Source: Granulosicoccus sp045110515 (GTDB taxonomy: Bacteria > Pseudomonadota > Gammaproteobacteria > Granulosicoccales > Granulosicoccaceae). Taken from it: a DNA stretch of 64,000 bases. Below, one piece after another: positions 9,147 through 18,294 of the stretch. A program made the translations under genes and the position numbers. The notes beneath the pieces were generated by a model. That model saw nothing but the letters and a program-made list of their open reading frames with translations. It was not told the DNA's origin and did no database searches. The DNA lies in the NCBI GenBank assembly GCA_045110515.1, contig JBGCGD010000011.1:124001-188000 (forward strand), read 5' to 3'. Position 1 is the first letter of the stretch. Each line of letters opens with the position of its first letter.

Positions 9147-10967
9147 ATGTCTGAAAAAGAAGCGGCCAATACGGGCGAGCCCTTAAAGGCTGCTGCGGTT
9201 AATCCCGGGCGGAAAAGTGCGTCAGAAGAGGCAGCTGTTGCGTCAGGAAAAGATACCTATAGGCGACTGCTGTCATATGTGAAACCGCACAAGCGTCAGT
9301 TTGCTATTGCCGTACTCGGCATGGTCGGATATGCGCTAACAGATACTGCATTCGCAGCACTTATGAAACCCATGTTAGATGGCAGTTTCGTAGAGCAGGA
9401 TCGCAACTCAATCCTATTGGTTCCTTTGTTAATTATTGGGATTTTCGTATTTCGAGGGATTGCAGGTTTTGCGTCAACCTATTACATATCTTGGATTGGA
9501 TGGCGAGTGATAAAACAATTGCGCGCAGAAATTTTTGGAAAGTATCTAACGTTACCCACGTCTTTCTACGATAAGGCGTCGTCGGGTGAATTAATTTCCC
9601 GCATAACGTTCAATAGCCAAATGGTTGCCAACGCGGCGAGCACATCACTGACAGTGGCTGTCCGTGACACTTTGACGGCCATAGGCTTGTTTGGGCTCAT
9701 GTTCTATCACAGCTGGCAACTTTCGCTAACGTTTCTAGTCATTGGTCCTATCATCGGAATCATTGTTGCGCGAGTGAGCAAAAAATTTCGGACGATAAGC
9801 CGCAGCATTCAAGGCTCTATGGGCGATGTGAGCCATGTGATTCAGGAAGCTGTCGAAGGCTCCCGGGTGATTAAAATCTTTGGTGGTCAGGAAGTAGAGT
9901 TGTCCGAATTCGAATTGGCCAATGAACGCAACCGAGCGTTCAATATGAAAGAGACCATGGTCAAAGCGCTTAATCAGCCAATTATTCAGTTTTTAGTGGC
10001 GGTCGCGCTGGCGGTTATTGTTTATTTTGCGTCTAGCGGCGATTTTGTTGACCGAATTTCAGTGGGCAGCTTTATGTCTTTTATCACTGCCATGCTGTTG
10101 TTGTTTGCGCCTCTCAAACGCATTACCAATCTCAATAATGAAATACAAAGAGGTATTGCAGCAGGGGAGAGCCTATTCGCCATCCTCGATCTTGAATCGG
10201 AACGCGATATCGGTACTCGTGAATTGCCTAAAGAAATAGGCAGTATCGAATATCGCGATGTTAATTTGAAATATCAACTTGATAAGCCTGCGGTTCTCAA
10301 CGATATCCAGTTGACTATTGCCAGCGGTGAGACTGTCGCGTTTGTGGGTGAATCAGGTAGTGGCAAAACATCTTTGGTCAATTTACTTCCACGGTTGTAT
10401 GAAACAAGCAGTGGTTCGGTATTGGTGAATGGAACTGATATCGATCAATACACCTTGCAGTCCTTACGCAGTCAAATAGCGACGGTAAGCCAGGATGTCA
10501 TGTTATTCAATGACACCATTGCCAGCAATATTGCTTACGGTAGTCGCAATTCCATCGATGAAGAAACGTTGCACGCTGCCTGTAAAGCCGCTCATGCTCA
10601 TGACTTCATTACAAAGTTACCCGATGGCTACGAGACTCTCGTGGGTGAGAACGGTATTATGTTGTCGGGTGGGCAACGCCAAAGAGTAGCCATTGCAAGG
10701 GCATTGTTAAAAAATGCCCCAATTCTGATTCTCGATGAGGCGACTTCAGCACTCGATACCGAATCCGAACGAAAAGTCCAGCAAGGTTTAGACGCCTTAA
10801 TGCGTGGACGAACAACCATGGTCATTGCGCATCGTCTTTCCACGATTGAGAAAGCCGATCGGATTGTCGTTATGGATCGTGGTGAAATTGTAGAGGTGGG
10901 CACTCATAACGAATTGCTTGCCAGGCAATCTCATTACTTCAAACTACATCAATTACAGTTCCAATAG
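9147..10967 (+). CDS. msbA: Lipid A export ATP-binding/permease protein MsbA
   Basis: MsbA flips core-lipid A across the inner membrane. The 606-residue polypeptide is a half-size exporter: a hydrophilic leader of about 40 residues, six TM helices to about residue 330, then the nucleotide-binding domain. That domain has Walker A GESGSGKTS near 401, Q-loop SQDVMLF, signature LSGGQRQRVAIARALL near 506, Walker B ILILDEATSALD and H-loop AHRLST. The neighbours lpxK and kdsB make lipid A and Kdo precursors, which supports MsbA over a generic multidrug exporter. The alanine-rich leader is longer than in E. coli. Confidence 0.94.
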   Translation: MSEKEAANTGEPLKAAAVNPGRKSASEEAAVASGKDTYRRLLSYVKPHKRQFAIAVLGMVGYALTDTAFAALMKPMLDGSFVEQDRNSILLVPLLIIGIFVFRGIAGFASTYYISWIGWRVIKQLRAEIFGKYLTLPTSFYDKASSGELISRITFNSQMVANAASTSLTVAVRDTLTAIGLFGLMFYHSWQLSLTFLVIGPIIGIIVARVSKKFRTISRSIQGSMGDVSHVIQEAVEGSRVIKIFGGQEVELSEFELANERNRAFNMKETMVKALNQPIIQFLVAVALAVIVYFASSGDFVDRISVGSFMSFITAMLLLFAPLKRITNLNNEIQRGIAAGESLFAILDLESERDIGTRELPKEIGSIEYRDVNLKYQLDKPAVLNDIQLTIASGETVAFVGESGSGKTSLVNLLPRLYETSSGSVLVNGTDIDQYTLQSLRSQIATVSQDVMLFNDTIASNIAYGSRNSIDEETLHAACKAAHAHDFITKLPDGYETLVGENGIMLSGGQRQRVAIARALLKNAPILILDEATSALDTESERKVQQGLDALMRGRTTMVIAHRLSTIEKADRIVVMDRGEIVEVGTHNELLARQSHYFKLHQLQFQ

Positions 10968-11013
10968 TGCAGTGCTGCGCAAACCATAGTCAGAGAGCTG
11001 TGCCGACTTAGCC

Positions 11014-12090
11014 ATGAGTCGGATTCAACGCAGTTGGCAATCAGTGAGTATGTTGTCACTTCTTCTGTGGCCCATCGCGCGCTTCTATCTCGCATTGCTC
11101 ACCATCAGACGTTACACCTATAAAAAAGGCTGGGCGTGCGCTGAAGAAGTACCCTTGCCGGTCATCGTGGTGGGAAATTTATCAGTCGGTGGGACTGGTA
11201 AGACGCCACTGTGCGCGTATTTAGTGAGCAGGTTTAAGAGGGCTGGTTGGAAGCCCGCTATTGTGAGCCGCGGTTATGGTGGCAAGCGTCATGAACGTGC
11301 TCATCTACTTTCAGAAGACGATTCGCCTGCGTTGGTCGGTGATGAGCCGATTATGCTGTTCAAGCAAACGGAAGTTCCGGTTTGCGTCTGTGTGAATCGT
11401 TCGGAAGCTGTCCGAAAAATAGCACAGGAGACACAGGCTGATATCGTATTTTCCGATGACGGTTTGCAACATCTGGCAATGCCTCGCATAGCCGAGATAG
11501 TCGTTGTCGATGGCCAGCGTGGTTTTGGCAATGGCTGGGTTATGCCTGCGGGACCTTTGCGAGATTCTTTTGCAAGTCTTAGTGATTCGCAATATATCGC
11601 AGTACAAGTCGCGAGTGAAAAAGAGACAAACCCATTGCCGTTCGACGTCAGTTTGCTTCATTCGTCCCTGCTAAGGAATAAGGCCACACCCTTTATAGAG
11701 TCGCAGCTAGACAACCAGTTTAGTCTTGTGCCGGCAGCAGCAGTCAACGTCAGCACTGGCGAGAAAGTGAGCCTTGAAAGTTTCTATGGTCAGCGAGTTC
11801 ATGCTGTTGCAGGTATCGGTCACCCTAAGCGTTTTTTCGACACACTGAGTCGCTTGGGTTTAGAGCCTATTGAGCATCCGAAAGCAGATCATGCTGCTTA
11901 TACCATTGACGATCTGACGTTTGACGATGATCTACCCATCATGGTTACGACAAAGGATGCCGTTAAACTTGAAGGCTTGACTGGCTTGCCTTCCAATCTT
12001 TTTCAGATTGATACATCGGTTCATATCTCAGATTCCTTAGATACAGCCATTACGGAATTGGAAGACGCTTTAGATCCACTAAGACAATGA
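11014..12090 (+). CDS. lpxK: Tetraacyldisaccharide 4'-kinase LpxK
   Basis: LpxK phosphorylates the 4' position of the tetraacyldisaccharide in lipid A synthesis, at the inner face of the inner membrane. The 358-residue protein has an N-terminal membrane-associating segment (about 12-30) and the P-loop GNLSVGGTGKT (54-64). It also has SRGYGGK, the DDGLQH motif and the family's FGNGW...PAGPLR stretch. Its stop overlaps the kdsB start by four bases. The small Trm112-like gene found between lpxK and kdsB in many relatives is absent here. Confidence 0.96.
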   Translation: MSRIQRSWQSVSMLSLLLWPIARFYLALLTIRRYTYKKGWACAEEVPLPVIVVGNLSVGGTGKTPLCAYLVSRFKRAGWKPAIVSRGYGGKRHERAHLLSEDDSPALVGDEPIMLFKQTEVPVCVCVNRSEAVRKIAQETQADIVFSDDGLQHLAMPRIAEIVVVDGQRGFGNGWVMPAGPLRDSFASLSDSQYIAVQVASEKETNPLPFDVSLLHSSLLRNKATPFIESQLDNQFSLVPAAAVNVSTGEKVSLESFYGQRVHAVAGIGHPKRFFDTLSRLGLEPIEHPKADHAAYTIDDLTFDDDLPIMVTTKDAVKLEGLTGLPSNLFQIDTSVHISDSLDTAITELEDALDPLRQ

Positions 12091-12860
12091 CTAAACAAAA
12101 CTACACAATCGTTATTCCTTCACGATATGGCTCTAGTCGGTTTCCCGGGAAACCATTGCATTTGCTAAACGGTGTGCCCATGATTTTGCATACGGTTGCT
12201 CGTGCGAGAGAATCGAATGCAGAAGATATCGTTGTTGCCACTGATGACGAACGCATTGAAAAAATATGCACAGACGCCTCAGTCGATGTCCAGATGACCC
12301 GAGAGGATCATCCCAGTGGCACCGATAGAATTGCTGAAGTAGCTACGCTCAGATCATGGGGTGATGATCGTCTGATAGTTGGCTTGCAAGGTGATGAACC
12401 TGCAACACCAGCGCATCATTTAAATTTGCTGGCAGACAATCTGAATTTATACCCGGTCGCAGATATGGCAACTTTATGTATGCCTATTCAGCGCATAGAG
12501 GATTATCAAAACCAACACCGGGTTAAGGTAGTTCGTGATCATGAAGGAATGGCCTTGTATTTCAGCCGTGCATCGATTCCAGCACGAAGAGATCCTAGCG
12601 ATGACAACACATTTCCAAGCTCTTATCTGCATATTGGCTTATACGCCTACCGCTGTGGTTATTTAAAGCAATACCCGCGATTGAAACCGTGTGAGTTGGA
12701 ACAAGAAGAGCAGCTAGAGCAGCTTCGTGTTATGTATAACGGTGGTCGTATTCATGTGGGGGAGGTAAGTCCAAGCAACGCTCGCGGTGTCGACCATCCC
12801 GACGATGTGCCTGTGCTTGAAGCCGTGCTATCGGAGAAATTTGGTGCTCCCGTTCTGTAG
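12087..12860 (+). CDS. kdsB: 3-deoxy-manno-octulosonate cytidylyltransferase KdsB
   Basis: KdsB activates Kdo as CMP-Kdo for lipopolysaccharide inner-core assembly. The 257-residue protein carries the nucleotidyltransferase start IPSRYGSSRFPGKPL, the ATDDERI stretch, HPSGTDRIAEV, QGDEP and the ALYFSRASIP motif. It is slightly longer than E. coli KdsB. The start is fixed by the ATGA overlap with lpxK, which suggests coupled translation. Confidence 0.96.
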   Translation: MTKQNYTIVIPSRYGSSRFPGKPLHLLNGVPMILHTVARARESNAEDIVVATDDERIEKICTDASVDVQMTREDHPSGTDRIAEVATLRSWGDDRLIVGLQGDEPATPAHHLNLLADNLNLYPVADMATLCMPIQRIEDYQNQHRVKVVRDHEGMALYFSRASIPARRDPSDDNTFPSSYLHIGLYAYRCGYLKQYPRLKPCELEQEEQLEQLRVMYNGGRIHVGEVSPSNARGVDHPDDVPVLEAVLSEKFGAPVL

Positions 12861-12914
12861 GCCTTATCGACTTCGATATTCATCCTTCGTGTTGAAAACC
12901 GGTTGGTTTATCTT

Positions 12915-13523
12915 ATGAGCACAAAAAACAATCGACGCTGGAAGATAGAATCACGCGACGCCGCTTATCAAGGCTTTTACAACATCGACGCAGTATCGTA
13001 TTCACGATCAATGCATTCAGGTGATATGAGCGATGTTATCTCCTGTGAACTGTTTGTTCGTGGAGATGTTGTCGGGGTGTTGCCATACGATCCTGTCAGA
13101 GATGAAGTTGCTCTAATTGAGCAATTTAGAATCGGTGCGATGAACAACAAGCCTGACCCTTGGTTGGTACAAATCATTGCAGGCATGATTGACACAGATG
13201 AAACACCTGCTGAGGTTGCGATCAGAGAAGCTCAGGAAGAGGCCGGTATTACCATTAGCGATGTAACGCTTATTGCTCACTACCTAGCAAGCCCGGGTGC
13301 AAGTCCGGAAGAAAATTATATTTTCTATGCAGAGACTGACTTAAGCCAGATTGGCGGTACACACGGATTGCTTGAGGAAGACGAGGATATTCTGGTGAAG
13401 GTCGTGTCGGCTGAACAGGCTATTGCGATGCTAGATGGCGGAGAAATCAGAAACGCGCTTAGCGTTGTGGCATTACAGTGGCTTAAAATAAAACGTCTTA
13501 CTGAACAGCTGAGTGCTCTGTAA
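12915..13523 (+). CDS. nudF: ADP-ribose pyrophosphatase, NudF-type Nudix hydrolase
   Basis: This enzyme hydrolyses ADP-ribose to AMP and ribose 5-phosphate. The 202-residue product has a complete Nudix box at 90-112 (G-x5-E-x7-REAQEEAG-I). Upstream stretches VLPYDPVRDEVALIEQFRIGA and WLVQIIAG are typical of the ADP-ribose pyrophosphatase branch. ATG 12915 is preferred over the TTG at 12903, which would add four residues. The substrate is inferred from family resemblance. The gene is convergent with roxA, four bases away. Confidence 0.88.
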   Translation: MSTKNNRRWKIESRDAAYQGFYNIDAVSYSRSMHSGDMSDVISCELFVRGDVVGVLPYDPVRDEVALIEQFRIGAMNNKPDPWLVQIIAGMIDTDETPAEVAIREAQEEAGITISDVTLIAHYLASPGASPEENYIFYAETDLSQIGGTHGLLEEDEDILVKVVSAEQAIAMLDGGEIRNALSVVALQWLKIKRLTEQLSAL

Positions 13524-13527
13524 TCGT

Positions 13528-14682
13528 TTATGCCGATAACAGGCAACCTAATTCTTGCAGTTGAGAGATCAGCGCGCTATCCGCATTGTTTAAGCCGTCT
13601 GGCAGGGTGACCGGGTAGTTGCCGCATAAAGCGACGGCTAAGGCTTGAGAGCAATAAAAAAGATCGCCGTTAACAAATAACGAAACAGGCTCATCAGGTT
13701 TTTTTGAAGAGGCGCCGTACCAAGCTATTTGAGTAAAAGGGGCTTTGTAGAGCGTCAGCTCAGAGGCTGAAGAGTTGTTTGCAAGCTCCTCCTGCTGAAT
13801 ATTTTCAGCCACTCCCGTCTCAGTGATCATTCTTGCCACTAGGCTTGCAAATTGACTGTCATCGACCGAAATGGTGTCTTGCCAAAGCTGTCTAAATCGA
13901 TCCAAAGCGTCTTGTGTTATTTCGCCCGGTACAGCCGATAGTAATTTGCCATCAGTATATCGAGCTGGCGGAAGCTCTTCGGTTATCAGTTCGCTCAAGC
14001 GGATGACAACGTCTGATATGGCAGGTGCTCGGAATCCGACGGACCATGTAGTGCAAGGCTCAGCCGATGCAACGCCGTGATGACCAACGCCGGGTGGCAG
14101 GTAGAGCATGTCGCCAGGTTCTAATTCCCATGAATCTGTTGCGTTAAAAGATTCAATGAGTTTCAAGGTTGAGTCTTCGACAAAGTTTCTCGGTTGATCG
14201 CTTTGAGAATCTATAGACCAACGTCGATTGCCACTGGCTTGCAAAAGAAACACATCGTATTCATCAATGTGTGCCCCCACTGACGCCCCGACCGGCGCAT
14301 AGCTGATCATCAGATCATCGATTCGCCAAGATGGCAGAAAAGAGAACGGCGTGAGGTAGGCAGACAATTCAGGGATATGTTTTTCGACGTCTGTCACCAA
14401 TAGCGACCAGTCGCTCGCCCCTAATGTGCTGAAACGATCCTCATTAAAGGGGCCATGTTCCAGCTCATAGTGTCCGTCTGTGTTGCGGGTAATGAGGCGA
14501 GGGGTAGTGTCCTCTTCCAATGAAAGACCAGCGAGTTCATCGGCGGGTAGCGGGGTGTCAAACTCTGGAAAAGCCTGCCTCAGCAGTAGTGGCTTTTTTT
14601 GCCAATATTCACTAAGGAATACATGTTCATCGATTCCATCCGGCCATTGGATTGTCGTCGGTATGTTTAGAGCGTTGCTCAT
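13528..14682 (-). CDS. roxA: JmjC-type ribosomal oxygenase RoxA (L16 arginine hydroxylase, YcfD-like)
   Basis: RoxA is an Fe(II)/2-oxoglutarate oxygenase that hydroxylates an arginine of ribosomal protein L16. The 384-residue protein shows the Fe-binding triad HxD...H: His138 and Asp140 in VGAHIDEYDVF, and His201 in PPGVGHHGVA. The family N-terminal feature FLSEYWQKKPLLLRQA is present. Length and layout, with a cupin core followed by dimerisation and winged-helix parts, match E. coli YcfD. It follows purB on the same strand after 23 bp. The substrate is inferred from family knowledge. Confidence 0.9.
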   Translation of the reverse strand: MSNALNIPTTIQWPDGIDEHVFLSEYWQKKPLLLRQAFPEFDTPLPADELAGLSLEEDTTPRLITRNTDGHYELEHGPFNEDRFSTLGASDWSLLVTDVEKHIPELSAYLTPFSFLPSWRIDDLMISYAPVGASVGAHIDEYDVFLLQASGNRRWSIDSQSDQPRNFVEDSTLKLIESFNATDSWELEPGDMLYLPPGVGHHGVASAEPCTTWSVGFRAPAISDVVIRLSELITEELPPARYTDGKLLSAVPGEITQDALDRFRQLWQDTISVDDSQFASLVARMITETGVAENIQQEELANNSSASELTLYKAPFTQIAWYGASSKKPDEPVSLFVNGDLFYCSQALAVALCGNYPVTLPDGLNNADSALISQLQELGCLLSA

Positions 14683-14705
14683 ACTTCAAACAAAGGACAG
14701 GCGGC

Positions 14706-16082
14706 TCAGGAGGAAATGTCTTTAGCTAATGAGGATGCTAAACCGGTGTAACTTGCCGGTGTCATCGCCAACAATCGTTCTTTGTCGGCATCAGGTATTG
14801 CCAGAGTAGCAATAAACTCTCTGATGGCTGTCTCATCAATTTTGTTGCCACGGGTTAATGACTTAAGCGCTTCGTACGCGTTGGGCACATCGTGCCTGCG
14901 CATGACCGTTTGAATGGGTTCTGCCAGCACTTCCCATGCGTTATCCAAATCGGCAGCTAATGCCTCTGCGTTAACGTCCAGTTTGCCTAAGCCTTTTAAT
15001 AAAGACGATACAGCGATTTGTGAATAGCCTGCGCCTACTCCTAAGTTTCTTAGAACCGTGGAATCGGTAAGATCACGCTGCCATCGTGAAATGGGCAGCT
15101 TGCGACTCAGGTGGTCGAACATGGCGTTGGCCAGTCCAAGGTTGCCTTCCGCATTTTCAAAGTCGATGGGATTGACCTTGTGCGGCATAGTCGATGAACC
15201 TATTTCACCCGCAACAGTTTTTTGCTTTAAGTAGCCCAGGGAAATGTAGCCCCAGATGTCTCTGCATAAATCGATCAGGGTGACGTTGAAACGGGACACG
15301 GCATCGAACAGCTCGGCAACACAGTCGTGCGGTTCTATTTGCGTTGTGTATGGATTAAAGTCCAAGCCAAGGCTCTGCACGAAATTTTGCGCGAATTCAG
15401 GCCAATCTACGTCAGGGTAGGCACTTAGGTGAGCGTTGTAGTTACCCACCGCGCCGTTAATTTTGCCAAGCAAGGAGACAGCGGCGATGGTGTCACGCTG
15501 TCTTTGCAAGCGCGCCACGACGTTTGCCATTTCCTTTCCCAGAGTGGTCGGGCTTGCAGTTTGCCCGTGAGTCCTGCTGAGTAAAGGGGTGGTGGCATTG
15601 TCCAGCGCAATTTTGGTTAGGGCTTCAATGACTGAATCGCAATCGGGTAGTAAAACCGATTCGCGGTAACGCGCCAGCATACAGCCATAGGACAGGTTGT
15701 TGATGTCTTCCGAAGTGCAAGCGAAATGTACGAATTCGCGTTTTGCAGCTAACTCTGGCCAGGCATCCAGCTGATCTTTAATAAAATATTCAACGGCTTT
15801 GACGTCGTGATTGGTCGTTCGCTCAATATTTTTTATGGTTTGCCCATCTTCGACGCTGATTTCACCCATAGTTAGCAAAGCATTGCGGGTTGATTCGCTC
15901 AGGGGAGGTAACTCGCCGATGCCTGAGTGCTCTGCTAAGGCAATAAACCAGCGGACTTCCACTCTGACTCTTTCGCGAATTAGCGCATATTCGCTAAAAC
16001 ACTCTCTGAGGGTCTCGGTTTTGCTAGCGTAACGTCCATCGATGGGAGAGACGGCTGTAAGTTCGTTCAAGGACGAGGCCAT
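14706..16082 (-). CDS. purB: Adenylosuccinate lyase PurB
   Basis: PurB catalyses two fumarate-releasing steps: SAICAR to AICAR, and adenylosuccinate to AMP. The 458 residues match the roughly 456 of the E. coli type. The fumarase/aspartase superfamily signature GSSTMPHKVNPIDFEN is intact, as are TTNHDVKAVEYF and SRTHGQTASPTTLGKE. The start ATG at 16082 gives MASSLNELTAVSPIDGRY, the usual N-terminus. It lies downstream of tRNA-Val on the same strand. Confidence 0.97.
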   Translation of the reverse strand: MASSLNELTAVSPIDGRYASKTETLRECFSEYALIRERVRVEVRWFIALAEHSGIGELPPLSESTRNALLTMGEISVEDGQTIKNIERTTNHDVKAVEYFIKDQLDAWPELAAKREFVHFACTSEDINNLSYGCMLARYRESVLLPDCDSVIEALTKIALDNATTPLLSRTHGQTASPTTLGKEMANVVARLQRQRDTIAAVSLLGKINGAVGNYNAHLSAYPDVDWPEFAQNFVQSLGLDFNPYTTQIEPHDCVAELFDAVSRFNVTLIDLCRDIWGYISLGYLKQKTVAGEIGSSTMPHKVNPIDFENAEGNLGLANAMFDHLSRKLPISRWQRDLTDSTVLRNLGVGAGYSQIAVSSLLKGLGKLDVNAEALAADLDNAWEVLAEPIQTVMRRHDVPNAYEALKSLTRGNKIDETAIREFIATLAIPDADKERLLAMTPASYTGLASSLAKDISS

Positions 16083-16122
16083 GAAGTCGGAGTCTTTCTT
16101 CGTGAGGAATCTTGGGAGGAAT

Positions 16123-16199
16123 TGGTAGGCGCGATTGGATTCGAACCAACGACCCCCACCATGTCAAGGTGATGCTCTAACCAACTGAGCTACGCGCCT
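16123..16199 (-). tRNA. tRNA-Val (GAC)
   Basis: A 77-nt cloverleaf including an encoded CCA. The acceptor pairs AGGCGCG with CGCGCCT and the discriminator is A. The D arm reads GCTCAGTTGGTTAGAGC. The anticodon arm is TCACC, loop TTGACAT, GGTGG, giving anticodon GAC at 34-36, and the T loop is TTCGAAT. It is very close to E. coli tRNA-Val(GAC) in the D and anticodon arms. Confidence 0.97.
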
Positions 16200-16212
16200 G
16201 CCGTTGGCGACA

Positions 16213-16241
16213 AGTGTAGGGAAGTGCACGGCTACGGTCAA
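16213..16241 (-). promoter_or_regulatory. Sigma-70 promoter of tRNA-Val
   Basis: On the minus strand, TTGACC (16236-16241) and TACACT (16213-16218) are separated by 17 bases. This places a transcription start about seven bases before the mature tRNA 5' end. Spacing and position fit a strong stable-RNA promoter. Confidence 0.7.
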
Positions 16242-16280
16242 CAATGTTCTACAATGAATGCTTATTAATTTTCGATCCAT

Positions 16281-16339
16281 GTGGCCTTTCGTGAGGGTCA
16301 CCACTGAAACAACATTACGTGGCCTTTCGTAGGGGTCAC
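16281..16339 (+). promoter_or_regulatory. Tandem tRNA-Thr anticodon-arm mimics in the thrS leader (translational operator)
   Basis: Two hairpins, 16281-16301 and 16319-16339, have the same 7-bp stem (GUGGCCU with GGGUCAC, including two G-U pairs). Their 7-nt loops are UUCGUGA and UUCGUAG. In anticodon-loop numbering this gives U33, anticodon CGU (a threonine anticodon) at 34-36 and a purine at 37. The two copies match at 25 of 27 bases and the only differences are loop positions 37 and 38. The second hairpin ends 14 bases before the thrS ATG, next to the weak site TGAG. E. coli ThrRS represses its own mRNA by binding two anticodon-like arms in the leader, and this element looks like the same device. 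Confidence 0.78.
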
Positions 16340-16353
16340 CACTGAGATCAAAT

Positions 16354-18291
16354 ATGCCAATTATTAGTTTGCCTGACGGGAGTACTCGTCAATACCCAGA
16401 AGCTGTGTCTGTCATGGACGTCGCTGCCGATATAGGGCCCGGGCTTGCAAAGGCCACTCTTGCTGGAATTGTTAATGGTGAGCTTGTCGACTCAAGCCAC
16501 TCGATTACTGCTGATGCTTCCCTTGCTGTTGTCACCAACAAAAGCGACGAAGCGCTGCCATTATTGCGGCACAGCACAGCGCACTTACTTGCGCAAGCGG
16601 TTAAACAATTATTCCCTTCGGCACAAGTGTCGATCGGCCCCGTCATTGATGACGGCTTTTACTATGACTTCGACTACGAGCGCTCGTTTACGCCAGAGGA
16701 CTTAACGACGATTGAAGTCCGAATGAAGGAGCTTGCCGAACAAAACATCGCCATTCAACGATCAACAATAGACCGTGATGCGGCTATCGAGTACTTCATA
16801 GGCTTGGGTGAGGACTACAAAGCCGAGATCATCGAAAGCATTCCCTCTGGTGAGACTCTCTCTTTGTATGAGCAAGGAGATTTCACAGACCTGTGTCGTG
16901 GTCCGCACGTACCCAGCACCGGGCATCTTAAGGCGTTCAAATTAACGAAGCTTGCAGGTGCTTATTGGCGTGGCGATTCAAACAATGCCATGTTGCAGCG
17001 AATCTACGGAACGGCATTTGCGAATCCCAAAGAGCTAAAAACTCACCTGCACAATTTGGCAGAAGCGGAAAAGCGCGATCATCGCCGGATTGGTAAGCAA
17101 CAGGATTTGTTTCACGTTCAAGATGAAGCCCCGGGCATGGTTTTTTGGCATCCCAAAGGGTGGTCCATCTATCTGGCTATCGAGCAGTACATGCGTCGGC
17201 AGCAAATCAGTCACGGGTACCAGGAGCTTCGCACGCCACAAATAGTAGACTTCTCCCTCTGGCAACGAAGCGGACACGCCGATAAGTTTGCCGACGGCAT
17301 GTTTACGGTTGAAACTGACGACAGGCAATATGCGGTTAAGCCCATGAATTGCCCCTGTCACGTACAAGTTTTCAATCAAGGATTAAAAAGCTACCGTGAC
17401 TTGCCGCTGCGTTTGGCAGAGTTTGGTTCGTGTCACCGAAACGAAATGTCCGGTGCCTTGCACGGCATTATGCGCGTCCGTGCCTTCACACAAGACGACG
17501 GTCATGTGTTCTGTACAGAAGACCAAATTCAGACTGAAGTCAGTGACTTTATCGACTTTCTGCACACGGTGTATGAGGATTTTGGTTTCACTGACATCAT
17601 TTACAGACTTTCTACAAGACCGCCGAGCCGGGTGGGGAGTGATGAGGCTTGGGATAAATCCGAAAAAGCACTCGCAGACGCACTAGACGCGAAAGGCCTG
17701 CCTTGGGAAGAATTGCCGGGTGAAGGCGCTTTTTATGGTCCTAAGATCGAATTTTCACTTAAAGATTGCATCGGCAGGGTGTGGCAGTGCGGCACTATGC
17801 AGGTTGATTTTTCGATGCCTGGACGCCTAGATGCCAGTTATATTGACGAAAAAGGTGAAAAACAGGTTCCTGTCATGCTTCATCGAGCCATTTTGGGCTC
17901 ATTCGAGCGATTTATTGGTATTTTAATAGAAAATTTTGAAGGAAAACTGCCATTGTGGTTGGCTCCGGTTCAGGCTGTGGTTTTGAATATCACAGACAAG
18001 CAATCAGAGTTCGTTGAAGAAGTGGCAGAAGTGTTGCAGAATAGCGGGTTACGTGTGCAGACTGATCTCAGGAACGAGAAAATCGGTTTCAAGATTCGTG
18101 AGTGGACGTTGCAACGTGTACCGTATCTTCTAGTAGTAGGAGGTAGGGAATTAGAAAATCGGTCGGTAGCTGTTCGAACTCGAACAGGCGAAGACCTTGG
18201 TGTTTTAACTTTGGAAGAACTGAATTTGATGCTTAATAAAGAGGTCACTAATCGTGGCCGAGCTGTGAACACAGCCGCGCAGGAGGGCTGA
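16354..18291 (+). CDS. thrS: Threonyl-tRNA synthetase
   Basis: ThrRS charges tRNA-Thr. The 645 residues are in order: TGS domain (about 1-61), the editing domain with HSTAHLLAQAV, the class II core, and the anticodon-binding domain from about 535. The catalytic zinc ligands of the family are present as Cys333, His384 and His510. The stretch at 331-336 reads MNCPCH where most homologues have MNCPGH. ATG 16354 has a weak ribosome site and stands directly after the anticodon-mimic hairpins, as expected for an autoregulated gene. Its end contains the infC ribosome-binding site. Confidence 0.98.
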   Translation: MPIISLPDGSTRQYPEAVSVMDVAADIGPGLAKATLAGIVNGELVDSSHSITADASLAVVTNKSDEALPLLRHSTAHLLAQAVKQLFPSAQVSIGPVIDDGFYYDFDYERSFTPEDLTTIEVRMKELAEQNIAIQRSTIDRDAAIEYFIGLGEDYKAEIIESIPSGETLSLYEQGDFTDLCRGPHVPSTGHLKAFKLTKLAGAYWRGDSNNAMLQRIYGTAFANPKELKTHLHNLAEAEKRDHRRIGKQQDLFHVQDEAPGMVFWHPKGWSIYLAIEQYMRRQQISHGYQELRTPQIVDFSLWQRSGHADKFADGMFTVETDDRQYAVKPMNCPCHVQVFNQGLKSYRDLPLRLAEFGSCHRNEMSGALHGIMRVRAFTQDDGHVFCTEDQIQTEVSDFIDFLHTVYEDFGFTDIIYRLSTRPPSRVGSDEAWDKSEKALADALDAKGLPWEELPGEGAFYGPKIEFSLKDCIGRVWQCGTMQVDFSMPGRLDASYIDEKGEKQVPVMLHRAILGSFERFIGILIENFEGKLPLWLAPVQAVVLNITDKQSEFVEEVAEVLQNSGLRVQTDLRNEKIGFKIREWTLQRVPYLLVVGGRELENRSVAVRTRTGEDLGVLTLEELNLMLNKEVTNRGRAVNTAAQEG

Positions 18292-18294
18292 AGT

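Noticed and set aside
12087..12090. A missing Trm112-like gene between lpxK and kdsB, lost by assembly error
   Set aside because: The two genes share a clean four-base overlap, so the gene is simply not at this place and there is no sign of an error.
16281..16346. The direct repeat before thrS as a CRISPR or mobile repeat
   Set aside because: There are only two copies, and the 11-base interval between them is too short for a spacer. The base differences preserve an anticodon-arm fold, so a regulatory leader explains it better.
16200..16353. T-box riboswitch before thrS
   Set aside because: No T-box sequence, specifier bulge or terminator/anti-terminator pair is present. The loops mimic the tRNA rather than pairing with it.
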